A DNA stretch of 64,000 bases from JASHUC01 sp035523875 (GTDB taxonomy: Bacteria; Pseudomonadota; Gammaproteobacteria; Steroidobacterales; Steroidobacteraceae). Position numbers and translations under genes: made by a program. The first letter of the stretch is position 1. The number at the start of each line of letters is the position of its first letter. The stretch lies in assembly GCA_035523875.1 (NCBI GenBank), contig DATKPY010000002.1, positions 186,001 through 250,000 of the forward strand, read 5' to 3'. Below the pieces are notes generated by a model, which did no database searches, was not told the DNA's origin, and was given only the letters and a program-made list of their open reading frames with translations. This document shows, one piece after another, positions 1 to 7,429 of the stretch.

Positions 1-1
1 T

Positions 2-1510
2 CCCGATGACTACGACTTGCAGATTGCGGAGGCCACGCTGCTGCAGCGGCAAGACAAGCTCGACGAAGCCGCCGCGGGCCTTCGCAGCGTCATCTCTCGA
101 GCGGGTGATCGGCCTCAGGGTCTTGTGGCTCGCACCCGCCTCGCGGCGCAGTTGATGTCGCAGCGGCGCTTTGCCGCCGCTGCGCCCTTGATCGCGGAAG
201 TGCTCGTGAAGGCGCCGCAGGATGATGCGGCGCTGCTTCTGCACGGTACGCTCGCGATCGAGCGCGACGAGCCGAGCGCCGCGATCGGGGATCTGCGCGC
301 CGTGCTGCGGGATGAGCCGAACGCTGTGTCGGTGATGCGTGCCTTGGCGCGCGCATACCGCGCCGCTGGACAGATGACACTCGCCGAGGAGACGCTGCGC
401 AACGCGATCGACACGGCACCCAAGGACAGCGGCGCTCGGGTCGAGCTCGCCGGGCTCCTCGCGCAATCACATCGCCTGGACGAGGGCATCGGCACGCTTC
501 AGCAGGCCGCGAGGGACCTCCCGAACGATTTGAGCGTGCGCGCAGCGCTGGTGCGGCTCGAGTTGCAGAAGCCGGATCTCGATGCCGCAGCTGCAGCCGC
601 GCGGCAGCTCTCCGCGCTGGCACCCGCGCGTGCAGTGGGCGCATATCTCGAAGGTCTCGTCGCGCAGATGCGCGGCGACCGCGGGACCGCGGATGGGTAT
701 TTCCGCGAGGCGCTTCGGCGACAGCTCGATGATATCGACACGTTGGCTGCGATCTCGGGGCTCGAATTTGCAAGTGGACAATCTGCAATTGCGCTCGGGC
801 GCATCGAATCTCTCGTCGAGCGTGAGCCCGCGAACGCGGCGCTGTGCAATCTCGCGGGTGAGCTCGAGCTGCGCCTCAAGGTCTACCAGCGCGCGAGCGA
901 CGAGCTCATGCGGTGCATCCAGCTCGCGCCGTACTGGTCGTTGCCTTACCGCAATCTTGGGGCGGCGCTCTCGGCGAGCGGCAATCTGGACGGTGCGGCA
1001 GCCATCTACCGGCGGGGCCTCGCGGAGGCCGGACCCGATGCGGTGCTCGTGAGCGAGCTCGCGACGCTCGATGAGCGGGAAGGACGCGGCGAGGATGCCA
1101 TCCTGCAGTATGAAATGCTGTACGAGCAGGATCCGCACTCGGTGCTCGCCGAGAACAACCTTGCGATGCTGCTGGTGACTTACAAGTCAGACCGCGCGGA
1201 CCTCGATCGCGCCCTGCAGTTGACTTCCGGCTTCATCGACTCCGACAACGCGGCGCTGCTCGATACGGCGGGCTGGGTGCGGCTGAAGAGCGGCGACGCT
1301 GCTCAGGCGTTACTGCTTCTCGCGAAGGCGGTCGCAGCGGCTCCGAGGTCGAGCGTGCTGCGCTACCACCTCGGGATCGCGCAGCTTCAGGCCGGTGAGC
1401 GCGATCTGGCGCGAAGCAATTTGCAGTCGGCGCTCGCGGGCGACAAGGAGTTTCCCGGCCGGGCCGAGGCGCGAGCGGCGTTGGCGCGCCTTCAGCCACA
1501 GTCGAGCTGA
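2..1510 (+). CDS. TPR-repeat protein, 5' truncated (possible PEP-CTERM-system PrsT)
   Basis: The frame is already open at the window edge, so the start lies outside; 502 residues are visible. The sequence is almost wholly alpha-helical, Ala/Leu/Arg-rich tetratricopeptide-like repeats, with recurring LxxALxxxP patterns and aromatic positions such as YEMLYEQDPHSVLAENNLA. No enzymatic domain or membrane segment is visible in this part. The gene converges on a PEP-CTERM protein gene 32 bases away. Large periplasmic TPR proteins (PrsT) are known components of XrtA/PEP-CTERM exopolysaccharide loci, so PrsT is a reasonable guess, but it rests on repeat architecture and position only. Any TPR scaffold protein remains possible. 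Confidence 0.7.
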   Translation, partial: PDDYDLQIAEATLLQRQDKLDEAAAGLRSVISRAGDRPQGLVARTRLAAQLMSQRRFAAAAPLIAEVLVKAPQDDAALLLHGTLAIERDEPSAAIGDLRAVLRDEPNAVSVMRALARAYRAAGQMTLAEETLRNAIDTAPKDSGARVELAGLLAQSHRLDEGIGTLQQAARDLPNDLSVRAALVRLELQKPDLDAAAAAARQLSALAPARAVGAYLEGLVAQMRGDRGTADGYFREALRRQLDDIDTLAAISGLEFASGQSAIALGRIESLVEREPANAALCNLAGELELRLKVYQRASDELMRCIQLAPYWSLPYRNLGAALSASGNLDGAAAIYRRGLAEAGPDAVLVSELATLDEREGRGEDAILQYEMLYEQDPHSVLAENNLAMLLVTYKSDRADLDRALQLTSGFIDSDNAALLDTAGWVRLKSGDAAQALLLLAKAVAAAPRSSVLRYHLGIAQLQAGERDLARSNLQSALAGDKEFPGRAEARAALARLQPQSS

Positions 1511-1542
1511 CGGAAGATGATATTGAGCGGGTCCCGCCGGCG

Positions 1543-2256
1543 CTACGCGGTCACCGGGAACCCACCCCCGCGCCGCCGAAGCAGCAGGAACGCGAGACCC
1601 AGCCCCGAGAGAAGCAACGCGAACGCGCCCGGCAACGGAACCGGCGTAAGGCTCATCGTCCCGCCGTAGGATGCAGCCTCATTTCCAACCGCCTCGCCCC
1701 GGATCTGCATGATGTAGCTGCCGGGGCCAACGGTCGCAGGCATCGTGAGATCGATGCTCCCGCCGCCGAGGTTGAGGCTCTGCCACGCATTCAGCAATGT
1801 TCCACCAGCCGGCGGCCCGAGCACCGGATCGCCGGCCGAAACGGTATTGCCAGCGGCGTAGATCAGGCGGACCTGAAGATCCTGGACGTTGGACTCGGAA
1901 TTCGAGATCACGGCCGCTTGAACCTCCGCACCCGGGTTGAGGCTGAAGTAGTAGTCGTCCTGGAAATTCCACGGACCTCCCGAGGAATTCCCGGTCGCAG
2001 CGGCGCTGAAGTCGGCGCTCGTCGTGGGAGAGGTGCCCTCGTTGAAGCTATTGCCACTGAGGCTGTAGGTACTGGTTGGAACGAGCGTGCCGTTCGAAGG
2101 ATTCTCATCGCTCGTGACGGTGTAGGTCTGACTGGCGCCGGAGCCGCTTGCGGTTACGGTGTCCCCTACATACAGGGTTGCCGCACCCGCCGTGCCAACA
2201 GCGAAGCAGACGGCGAGCGTGGTCGCACCGATTGTGAACTTTACGGGCGCTAGCAT
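1543..2256 (-). CDS. PEP-CTERM sorting domain protein, FxDxF type
   Basis: This is a 237-residue secreted protein. An N-terminal signal peptide (residues 1-25, ending GTAGAA) is followed by a Ser/Thr/Gly-rich beta-type region. The C-terminus is a sorting signal: VPLPGA (206-211), a hydrophobic helix (about 212-226) and an RRR cluster. Such tails are recognised by exosortase (EpsH/XrtA), which cuts near the Pro-Glu-Pro-like motif and delivers the protein to the surface or exopolysaccharide matrix. The motif FQDDYYF (98-104) fits the FxDx(F/Y)xF signature of one PEP-CTERM subfamily. No exosortase gene lies in the window. The exact role is unknown; most family members are matrix or biofilm proteins. 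Confidence 0.85.
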   Translation of the reverse strand: MLAPVKFTIGATTLAVCFAVGTAGAATLYVGDTVTASGSGASQTYTVTSDENPSNGTLVPTSTYSLSGNSFNEGTSPTTSADFSAAATGNSSGGPWNFQDDYYFSLNPGAEVQAAVISNSESNVQDLQVRLIYAAGNTVSAGDPVLGPPAGGTLLNAWQSLNLGGGSIDLTMPATVGPGSYIMQIRGEAVGNEAASYGGTMSLTPVPLPGAFALLLSGLGLAFLLLRRRGGGFPVTA

Positions 2257-2279
2257 GGGGACTGATCCTCTCTGCCTGA

Positions 2280-2304
2280 AGCCTGCACTTCCGCGCCGCA
2301 GGCT
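2280..2304. repeat. 7-bp inverted repeat upstream of the PEP-CTERM gene
   Basis: AGCCTGC (2280-2286) and GCAGGCT (2298-2304) form a perfect inverted repeat with an 11-base spacer. It lies 24 bases upstream of the PEP-CTERM start codon in a 208-base gap that otherwise shows no gene. It could be a regulator operator or a 5'-leader hairpin. I cannot tell which, and in G+C-rich DNA a 7-bp repeat can be chance. Confidence 0.3.
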
Positions 2305-2464
2305 GTGCGATGGACCCCGACAAAGCTTGTCAGCAACGGTCAGGCTGGCCTTCCTATGTAACCGCCAGATGACAGTCTTATGAAATCCGGTCGGCCGAGA
2401 GCGTCTCTCTCGGCGGAATCCAGGCGAGCCCGAGCTTGTGCCGCGATGGCGAGACCCGCGATGC

Positions 2465-3685
2465 TCAGCTCCGATCGTCCAGGGTCCTCAAGAACGCAAT
2501 GACATCCGCGATCTCGGCGTCGTTGAGCGCGGGGACTTGACCGAGCGTCCGGTCGAACGGGGGATCCGCACGGTCGACGTTCTCGCGGTAGACCGGTGGC
2601 AAATCGTTGTAGACCTCCACCCGGCCGGCGCGCCGCGGATACCAAAGCGCTGGCTGCAGATCGCGCTCCACATAGAACCGCAACACCTGCTCGAGCGTCG
2701 TGAACCGTCCGTTGTGGAAGAAATAGGCCCGGCGCGCGACATTGCGTAGCGTCGGGGTCTCGAACATCCCGCAGTATGCCCCGCTCTCGCGCACGAGATC
2801 GGTGCGGTAGGGTCCGCATAATCCGAGATCGAAGAACCGCGGATCGGCGTTCGCGGAGAGCGCGGTGTTGCGCGGTACTCCGAGCACCGCAAAGCGGTGG
2901 TCGGTGAAATCCGGCGGCCGACCGCCCGGCCCCGGGGCGCTCGGATGACATTCCGCGCAATTGCCCTTGCTGGGGGAGTTGAAGAGCGCGAGGCCGCGCA
3001 GCTCCTGCGTGCTCAACGTCCCTTGGCCACGCAGGTACGCATCGTAGCGGCTGTCGTAGGGGTGAAAGCTCGGATCCTCGGACTCGAAGCGCGCGAGCGC
3101 GCGCAGCGCCGAGCGCACGAGCACGCGGTCGTCCGTGAAGTCCGCGGTGCCTGCCGCCACACGCAGATCGACCGCCTCGCGGCTCGCCCGCAGTCTCGCG
3201 GCAAACGCGTGACGATCGCGATTGGCCATCTCGAGCGGATCGAGCAGCGGAATGAGCGCCTGGGATGCGAAGTCATCCGCACGACCGTCCCACATGAGTC
3301 CGCCGCCCGGACCCACGTCCTCGCCGTCATCGCTCCGCGCAATGTAGAGGTGGCGGGTGAAGCGCGGGGTGTCGCCGAGGTAGCGCAGCGAGGGAACCGT
3401 GCGGAATCCAGGCAGGTCGCCGCGCGGACCGCCCAACATGACCGGGCCGGCGTTGCGCGGTGGGCCGTAGGCTTGCGCGGGATCGTGGCAGCTCGCGCAG
3501 GCGAGACGGCCCGAGCTCGAGAGCCCGGGATCGAAGAACAGCCGCTTGCCGAGCGCGGCGAGCGGACTCGAGGGCGTGCGCAGCAAGCGGGGAGCGCGGG
3601 CCTGTGGCGTTGCGGTTGCCGCGGCAAGCGCGAGCGCGCCGGCTAACAGCAGCCGGCCGTGCGCGATTGCGGGCGCGGATCGCAC
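2465..3685 (-). CDS. Di-heme cytochrome c peroxidase / MauG-family protein
   Basis: The 406-residue exported protein has a signal peptide (about 1-28, ending in an Ala-rich segment). Two c-type heme sites are visible: CASCH (63-67) and CAECH (243-247). Between and after them are features of the bacterial CCP/MauG family: RTVPSLRYL after heme 1, FFHNGRFTTLEQVL near the C-terminus, and a final AEIADVIAFLRTL helix. These enzymes work in the periplasm, reducing peroxide with electrons from cytochromes or carrying out long-range oxidations. The gene starts 13 bases after the phosphoesterase gene and is probably co-transcribed with it. Whether it is a true peroxidase or a MauG-like oxidase cannot be decided from sequence alone. 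Confidence 0.85.
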   Translation of the reverse strand: MRSAPAIAHGRLLLAGALALAAATATPQARAPRLLRTPSSPLAALGKRLFFDPGLSSSGRLACASCHDPAQAYGPPRNAGPVMLGGPRGDLPGFRTVPSLRYLGDTPRFTRHLYIARSDDGEDVGPGGGLMWDGRADDFASQALIPLLDPLEMANRDRHAFAARLRASREAVDLRVAAGTADFTDDRVLVRSALRALARFESEDPSFHPYDSRYDAYLRGQGTLSTQELRGLALFNSPSKGNCAECHPSAPGPGGRPPDFTDHRFAVLGVPRNTALSANADPRFFDLGLCGPYRTDLVRESGAYCGMFETPTLRNVARRAYFFHNGRFTTLEQVLRFYVERDLQPALWYPRRAGRVEVYNDLPPVYRENVDRADPPFDRTLGQVPALNDAEIADVIAFLRTLDDRS

Positions 3686-3698
3686 GCGTGGGGTCGGG

Positions 3699-5546
3699 CT
3701 ACCTCGAGAAATCGAACAGCGTCGTGAGATCGCCCACCGCCGGACCGTTGAGTGGACTGTAAGGGTCCGAGCGCCGCGATACCGGGTTCGGGAGATTGTC
3801 GCGGCTGCGGTCGGTGATCGGCGGCACGCTCCAGTTACGCTCGATGAACTTGAGAATCGAGGCGTGGTCGCTGTAGACGTGATCGATGTGCCCCGCCCGG
3901 GCGTAAGGGGAGATCACGAGCAGCGGAATGCGTGGGCCATCGCCGAAGAAATCGAGCGTCTGGATGGAGCCGGAGTCGAACCGGCCGCCCCCCTCGTCGG
4001 TCGTCACGATGATCGCGGCGTGCTTCCAGATGTCGGGCTCTGCCTGAACCTTCGCGAGGATATCGGCGAGGAACGCCTCGTAGCTCGTGAGAACCGACTG
4101 CCCCGGATGGCCGCTGTCGAGGTTCTTGGGCACGACGAATGCCACCGCGGGGAGCGTCCCGGCCGCAAGCTCCGCGGCGAAGCTCGTGAGGCCCTTCAGA
4201 TGCGAGCGTAGTGAGGGGCTCTGCATCACCGCGGCCGAGGCGGTGAGAGGATCGCCCAAATAGTTGTACTGCAGGCGGCGCGCGGCATCGAGACTCATCT
4301 TGCCCGTGCGCATCTCCGCGGTGAGATCCGCGGCGTCGCGCCCGCCCGTGTACCAGCCCCAGCTCACTCCGGCCGCCGTGAGCGCCTCGGCGATCGTGCG
4401 CACCGTCTGCGGCGGGTAGTTGAAGTTGTTCGGCCCGATCGGTTGCGGATGCCCATCGAGGTCGTAACCGGGCGCGTAGTTGTTGACGAGATAGTAGTGC
4501 CCCGGCTCGCAGCCGCTTGCGCGGTGCCTGCGGCGCAGGTAGGCGAGGATCTGCGCCACCCCGGGCTGCGTGGCATCGGCGCAGTCGACGTACGAGCCGC
4601 CCGAATACCCGTCGCGCCGATAGAAGTTGGGGGTCCCCGGGGTGGGGTCGGGGTCCTCGATCTGATTTGCGGGCGGAGCGACCGCTTGGCCCGCCGCATC
4701 GAAGAACGCCACGTCTCCGGTCGCGAGCGCGAAGAAGTTCGCGCCCGTGCCGCCCATGATCGACTGATGGTAGTTGTCGCTCATCGCATAATGCTGAGCG
4801 AGCGCGCGGAAGAGCGGGGCATCGCCTGCGGCGATGTTCACGAAGCCCATCACCTCGCCGCCTTGCCCCGGATTGGCTTTGGTCACGTCCTCCGTGTCTC
4901 CCCCCATCCCGGTCGTCACCGCGACCCAGGTGTAGAGATCGAGCCGGGCGTTATCGCCGCCCGTCTGCTGCCACATCTGAAAGAAGCGGTGCACCGGGTC
5001 GCCGCTTGCGGCGGCGAGGTCGGTGACGGACGTTGCGAAGTCGGCGCTCGGCGTGCCGCGTGGCCAGGCGAGGTATCGGGTCAGTTGAAAGGGTCCGGGT
5101 GGAAGATCGCGTGGAAAGCGCGGATCCGGCCCATTGCCCGCAAGCCGCAGCTCACGGGTGAACACGCCGATCAGCGTCGGTTGCGGGAGGTAATCGTAGG
5201 GGCCTTCGCGGGGCGGATCCAGCATGTAGTGCAGCTGTCCGAGGGCGCGATCCTGGCGCGCGCGCCGGAAATGCCGGCCGGGTGTGCCATCGCGGCGCAC
5301 GATCCCCTCCGCGAGGAGATTGCGGATGTGCTCACCGGCGGGGGCGGCGTAGGTCGCGAAAACCGAGTCGAAGGTCTGGTTCTCGCCGACGACGATGATG
5401 AGGTGATCGATCGGCGTCGTCGGTGCTGCCGCGCGGCACAGACCGAGCCACCCAAGCGCACAGGTGACGCCGGCGACGGCGATCGCGCCGCGCCGGCGTC
5501 GGGTCGCGTGGGCCGAGCCTTCCTTGCGAACGGCGAGCATCGTCAT
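3699..5546 (-). CDS. Secreted phosphoesterase (phospholipase C / acid phosphatase superfamily)
   Basis: The protein has 615 residues when started at the ATG at 5546, which has a GAGGAGAG ribosome site; a longer frame would run into the divergent gene. An Arg-rich N-region (TRRRRG) and hydrophobic stretch give a signal peptide. Family marks are DHLIIVVGENQTFDSVF near the mature N-terminus, SIMGGTGANFF, VTTDEGGGRFD and LLVISPYARAGHIDHVYSDHASILKFIERNW, the metal-binding pattern of the PF04185 phosphoesterase family. Members hydrolyse phosphate mono- or diesters, including phospholipids, in the periplasm or outside the cell. It leads a two-gene operon with the di-heme peroxidase. The substrate cannot be predicted. 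Confidence 0.85.
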   Translation of the reverse strand: MTMLAVRKEGSAHATRRRRGAIAVAGVTCALGWLGLCRAAAPTTPIDHLIIVVGENQTFDSVFATYAAPAGEHIRNLLAEGIVRRDGTPGRHFRRARQDRALGQLHYMLDPPREGPYDYLPQPTLIGVFTRELRLAGNGPDPRFPRDLPPGPFQLTRYLAWPRGTPSADFATSVTDLAAASGDPVHRFFQMWQQTGGDNARLDLYTWVAVTTGMGGDTEDVTKANPGQGGEVMGFVNIAAGDAPLFRALAQHYAMSDNYHQSIMGGTGANFFALATGDVAFFDAAGQAVAPPANQIEDPDPTPGTPNFYRRDGYSGGSYVDCADATQPGVAQILAYLRRRHRASGCEPGHYYLVNNYAPGYDLDGHPQPIGPNNFNYPPQTVRTIAEALTAAGVSWGWYTGGRDAADLTAEMRTGKMSLDAARRLQYNYLGDPLTASAAVMQSPSLRSHLKGLTSFAAELAAGTLPAVAFVVPKNLDSGHPGQSVLTSYEAFLADILAKVQAEPDIWKHAAIIVTTDEGGGRFDSGSIQTLDFFGDGPRIPLLVISPYARAGHIDHVYSDHASILKFIERNWSVPPITDRSRDNLPNPVSRRSDPYSPLNGPAVGDLTTLFDFSR

Positions 5547-5616
5547 GCGGGAGCTCTCCTCGATGCGGTGACGGTCCGCGACCGACTCGCGGCGCCTTCC
5601 ACAGTACACTACCGTC

Positions 5617-6630
5617 ATGCGGCTTTCCGTGCTCGATCAGTCGCCCGTCTCCACCGGCTCGACACCCGCCCAAGCGCTGAGCAACAGCATCGAGCTCGCC
5701 CGGCTCGCGGACCGGCTCGGCTTCGAGCGCTACTGGATCGCCGAGCATCACGCGACCGCGACGCTAGCGAGTCCCGCGCCCGAGATCCTGATTGCACGGC
5801 TGGGCGGGGAAACGCGCCGCATCCGCATCGGGTCGGGGGGCGTGATGCTGCCGCACTACAGTCCGCTCAAGGTCGCCGAGCAGTTCCGCATGCTGCACGC
5901 GTTGTATCCCGACCGGGTCGACTTGGGCATCGGCCGCGCGCCCGGCGGGAGCCCCCTCGAGACCTTCGCGCTGCGCCGCGAGCGGCTCGAGACGCCGATG
6001 CCGGACGATTTCCCCGATCAGCTGGTCGAGCTGCTCGGATTCGTCCACCACGAGTTCGCTCCGGGGCATCCTTTCAGTCGGATCAAGGTGTCCCCCGATG
6101 CGCCGGGGGCCCCGGTCGTCTGGCTCCTCGGCTCGAGTCTGTGGAGCGCATCCGCCGCGGCGCAGCTCGGACTGCCCTACGCTTTCGCTCATTTCATCGC
6201 CCCGCAGCCCACCCGCACCGCGATCGAGCACTACCGTAGCCATTTCCAGCCCTCGCGCTACCTGGCCGCGCCGTGCGCGATCGTCGCGCTCGGTGCCGTG
6301 TGCGCCGAGACGGACGCCGCGGCTGAGCGGCTCTCGGCGAGCGTGCGGCTGATGGGGCGACGGCTGCGCCAGGGCGATCTGCGTCCGGTTCCCACTGTCG
6401 AGGAGGCCGAGCGCGAGCTCGCCGCCGCGGGCGGCGCATTCGCCGAGGAGCCGAGCGAGTGGCCGCGCCATGTGTTTGGCTCCCCCTCCACCGTGCGGCA
6501 GCGGCTCGAGGCAATGGCCGCTGCGCTGCGCGTGGAGGAGCTGATGATCGTGACAATCCTGCACGAACATCGCGCGCGCCTCGCATCCTACGAGCTCCTC
6601 GCTCAAGCGTTCGGCATGCCGCGGTGCTAA
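5617..6630 (+). CDS. LLM-class flavin-dependent oxidoreductase (luciferase-like)
   Basis: This 337-residue protein has the single-domain TIM-barrel pattern of bacterial luciferase-like enzymes: an opening LSVLDQSPV, RLADRLGFERYWIAEHH, PEILIARL, IRIGSGGVMLPHYSPLKVAEQF and VDLGIGRAPGG. The length is normal for the YhbW-type subgroup, which binds FMN and oxidises small organic molecules with O2; the substrate is unknown. It is divergent from the phosphoesterase gene, with a 70-base gap. A TACACT box at 5605-5610 lies only six bases before the ATG, so if it is a -10 element the transcript would be leaderless or nearly so. Confidence 0.88.
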   Translation: MRLSVLDQSPVSTGSTPAQALSNSIELARLADRLGFERYWIAEHHATATLASPAPEILIARLGGETRRIRIGSGGVMLPHYSPLKVAEQFRMLHALYPDRVDLGIGRAPGGSPLETFALRRERLETPMPDDFPDQLVELLGFVHHEFAPGHPFSRIKVSPDAPGAPVVWLLGSSLWSASAAAQLGLPYAFAHFIAPQPTRTAIEHYRSHFQPSRYLAAPCAIVALGAVCAETDAAAERLSASVRLMGRRLRQGDLRPVPTVEEAERELAAAGGAFAEEPSEWPRHVFGSPSTVRQRLEAMAAALRVEELMIVTILHEHRARLASYELLAQAFGMPRC

Positions 6631-6664
6631 AGTCGCGCCCCGGGTGAAGGGAGGGGAGACTCCG

Positions 6665-7429
6665 ATGCTGCGATCGTCTCGATGGGTCGCGGCGGCGCTC
6701 GCCGCCGCACTGATGTTCACGATCGGCGGCGCAAGGGCCGCCGGGCACATTCCCACGTACGTCACGGCGGCCGTCGACGACGCCGCGCGACCGGATGCGG
6801 ATAAGATGGTCGATGCGGAGCGCAAGCCCGCGGAGACGCTCGCGTTCTCGCACGTGAAGCCCGGCGACAGCGTCGCCGAGCTCATCCCCGGAAGAGGCTA
6901 TTTCACGCGCCTCCTGAGCGCGGTGGTGGGTCCCTCGGGACACGTCTACGAGATCGTGCCCCCAGCGCGCCCGGGTGCGCGGATGGACATGGGAGCCGCA
7001 GTCAGGGCGATCGCGGCGGACCCGCACTACGCAAACGTGACGGTGGTGACGATGGGACCGGACACCTTCGGCCTGCCGGGTCCGGTCGATCTCGTCTGGA
7101 CGACGCAGAATTATCACGACTTCCACAACGGTCCCAACGCCGACATCGCCGCGTTCGACAAGCGGGTGTTCGATGCGCTCAAGCCGGGCGGTATCTTCCT
7201 CGTGGTCGATCACGCCGGTGCGCCGGGTACCGGCACCACGCAGACGAGCACTCTGCACCGCATCGATCCGGCTGCGGCGCGCAAGGAGATCGAGGCCGCG
7301 GGATTCAAATTGGCCGCACACAGCAACGCGCTCCGCAACCCGAAGGATCCGCACACGGCGCGGATCTTCGATGCATCGATCCGTGGCCACACCGATAAGT
7401 TCATGTACCGGTTCGTGAAGCCCACCTAA
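6665..7429 (+). CDS. Exported SAM-methyltransferase-fold protein (COG4798-like)
   Basis: The protein has 254 residues. I chose the ATG at 6665 because GGGAGGGGAG precedes it; an in-frame GTG lies at 6644. A clear signal peptide (about 1-26, ending GGARA) precedes a class I methyltransferase fold. The nucleotide loop is the variant AELIPGRGYFTRLLS, followed by GHVYEIVP, a DLVWTTQNYHDF motif IV region and LKPGGIFLVVDHAG. This matches the predicted-methyltransferase family COG4798, whose members often carry signal peptides although SAM is not expected in the periplasm. Methyltransferase activity is therefore uncertain. It stands alone and its end overlaps the convergent peptidase gene by four bases. 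Confidence 0.8.
   Translation: MLRSSRWVAAALAAALMFTIGGARAAGHIPTYVTAAVDDAARPDADKMVDAERKPAETLAFSHVKPGDSVAELIPGRGYFTRLLSAVVGPSGHVYEIVPPARPGARMDMGAAVRAIAADPHYANVTVVTMGPDTFGLPGPVDLVWTTQNYHDFHNGPNADIAAFDKRVFDALKPGGIFLVVDHAGAPGTGTTQTSTLHRIDPAAARKEIEAAGFKLAAHSNALRNPKDPHTARIFDASIRGHTDKFMYRFVKPT

Noticed and set aside
2331..2360. Possible sigma-54 promoter for the PEP-CTERM gene on the - strand (GTTGC at the -12 position).
   Set aside because: At the required ten-base spacing the -24 element reads AG instead of the essential GG, so it is not a credible RpoN site.
2358..2364. A TAACCGC half-site near the PEP-CTERM gene, like those of the sulfate boxes.
   Set aside because: It is single; no second copy lies 11 bases away on either side.
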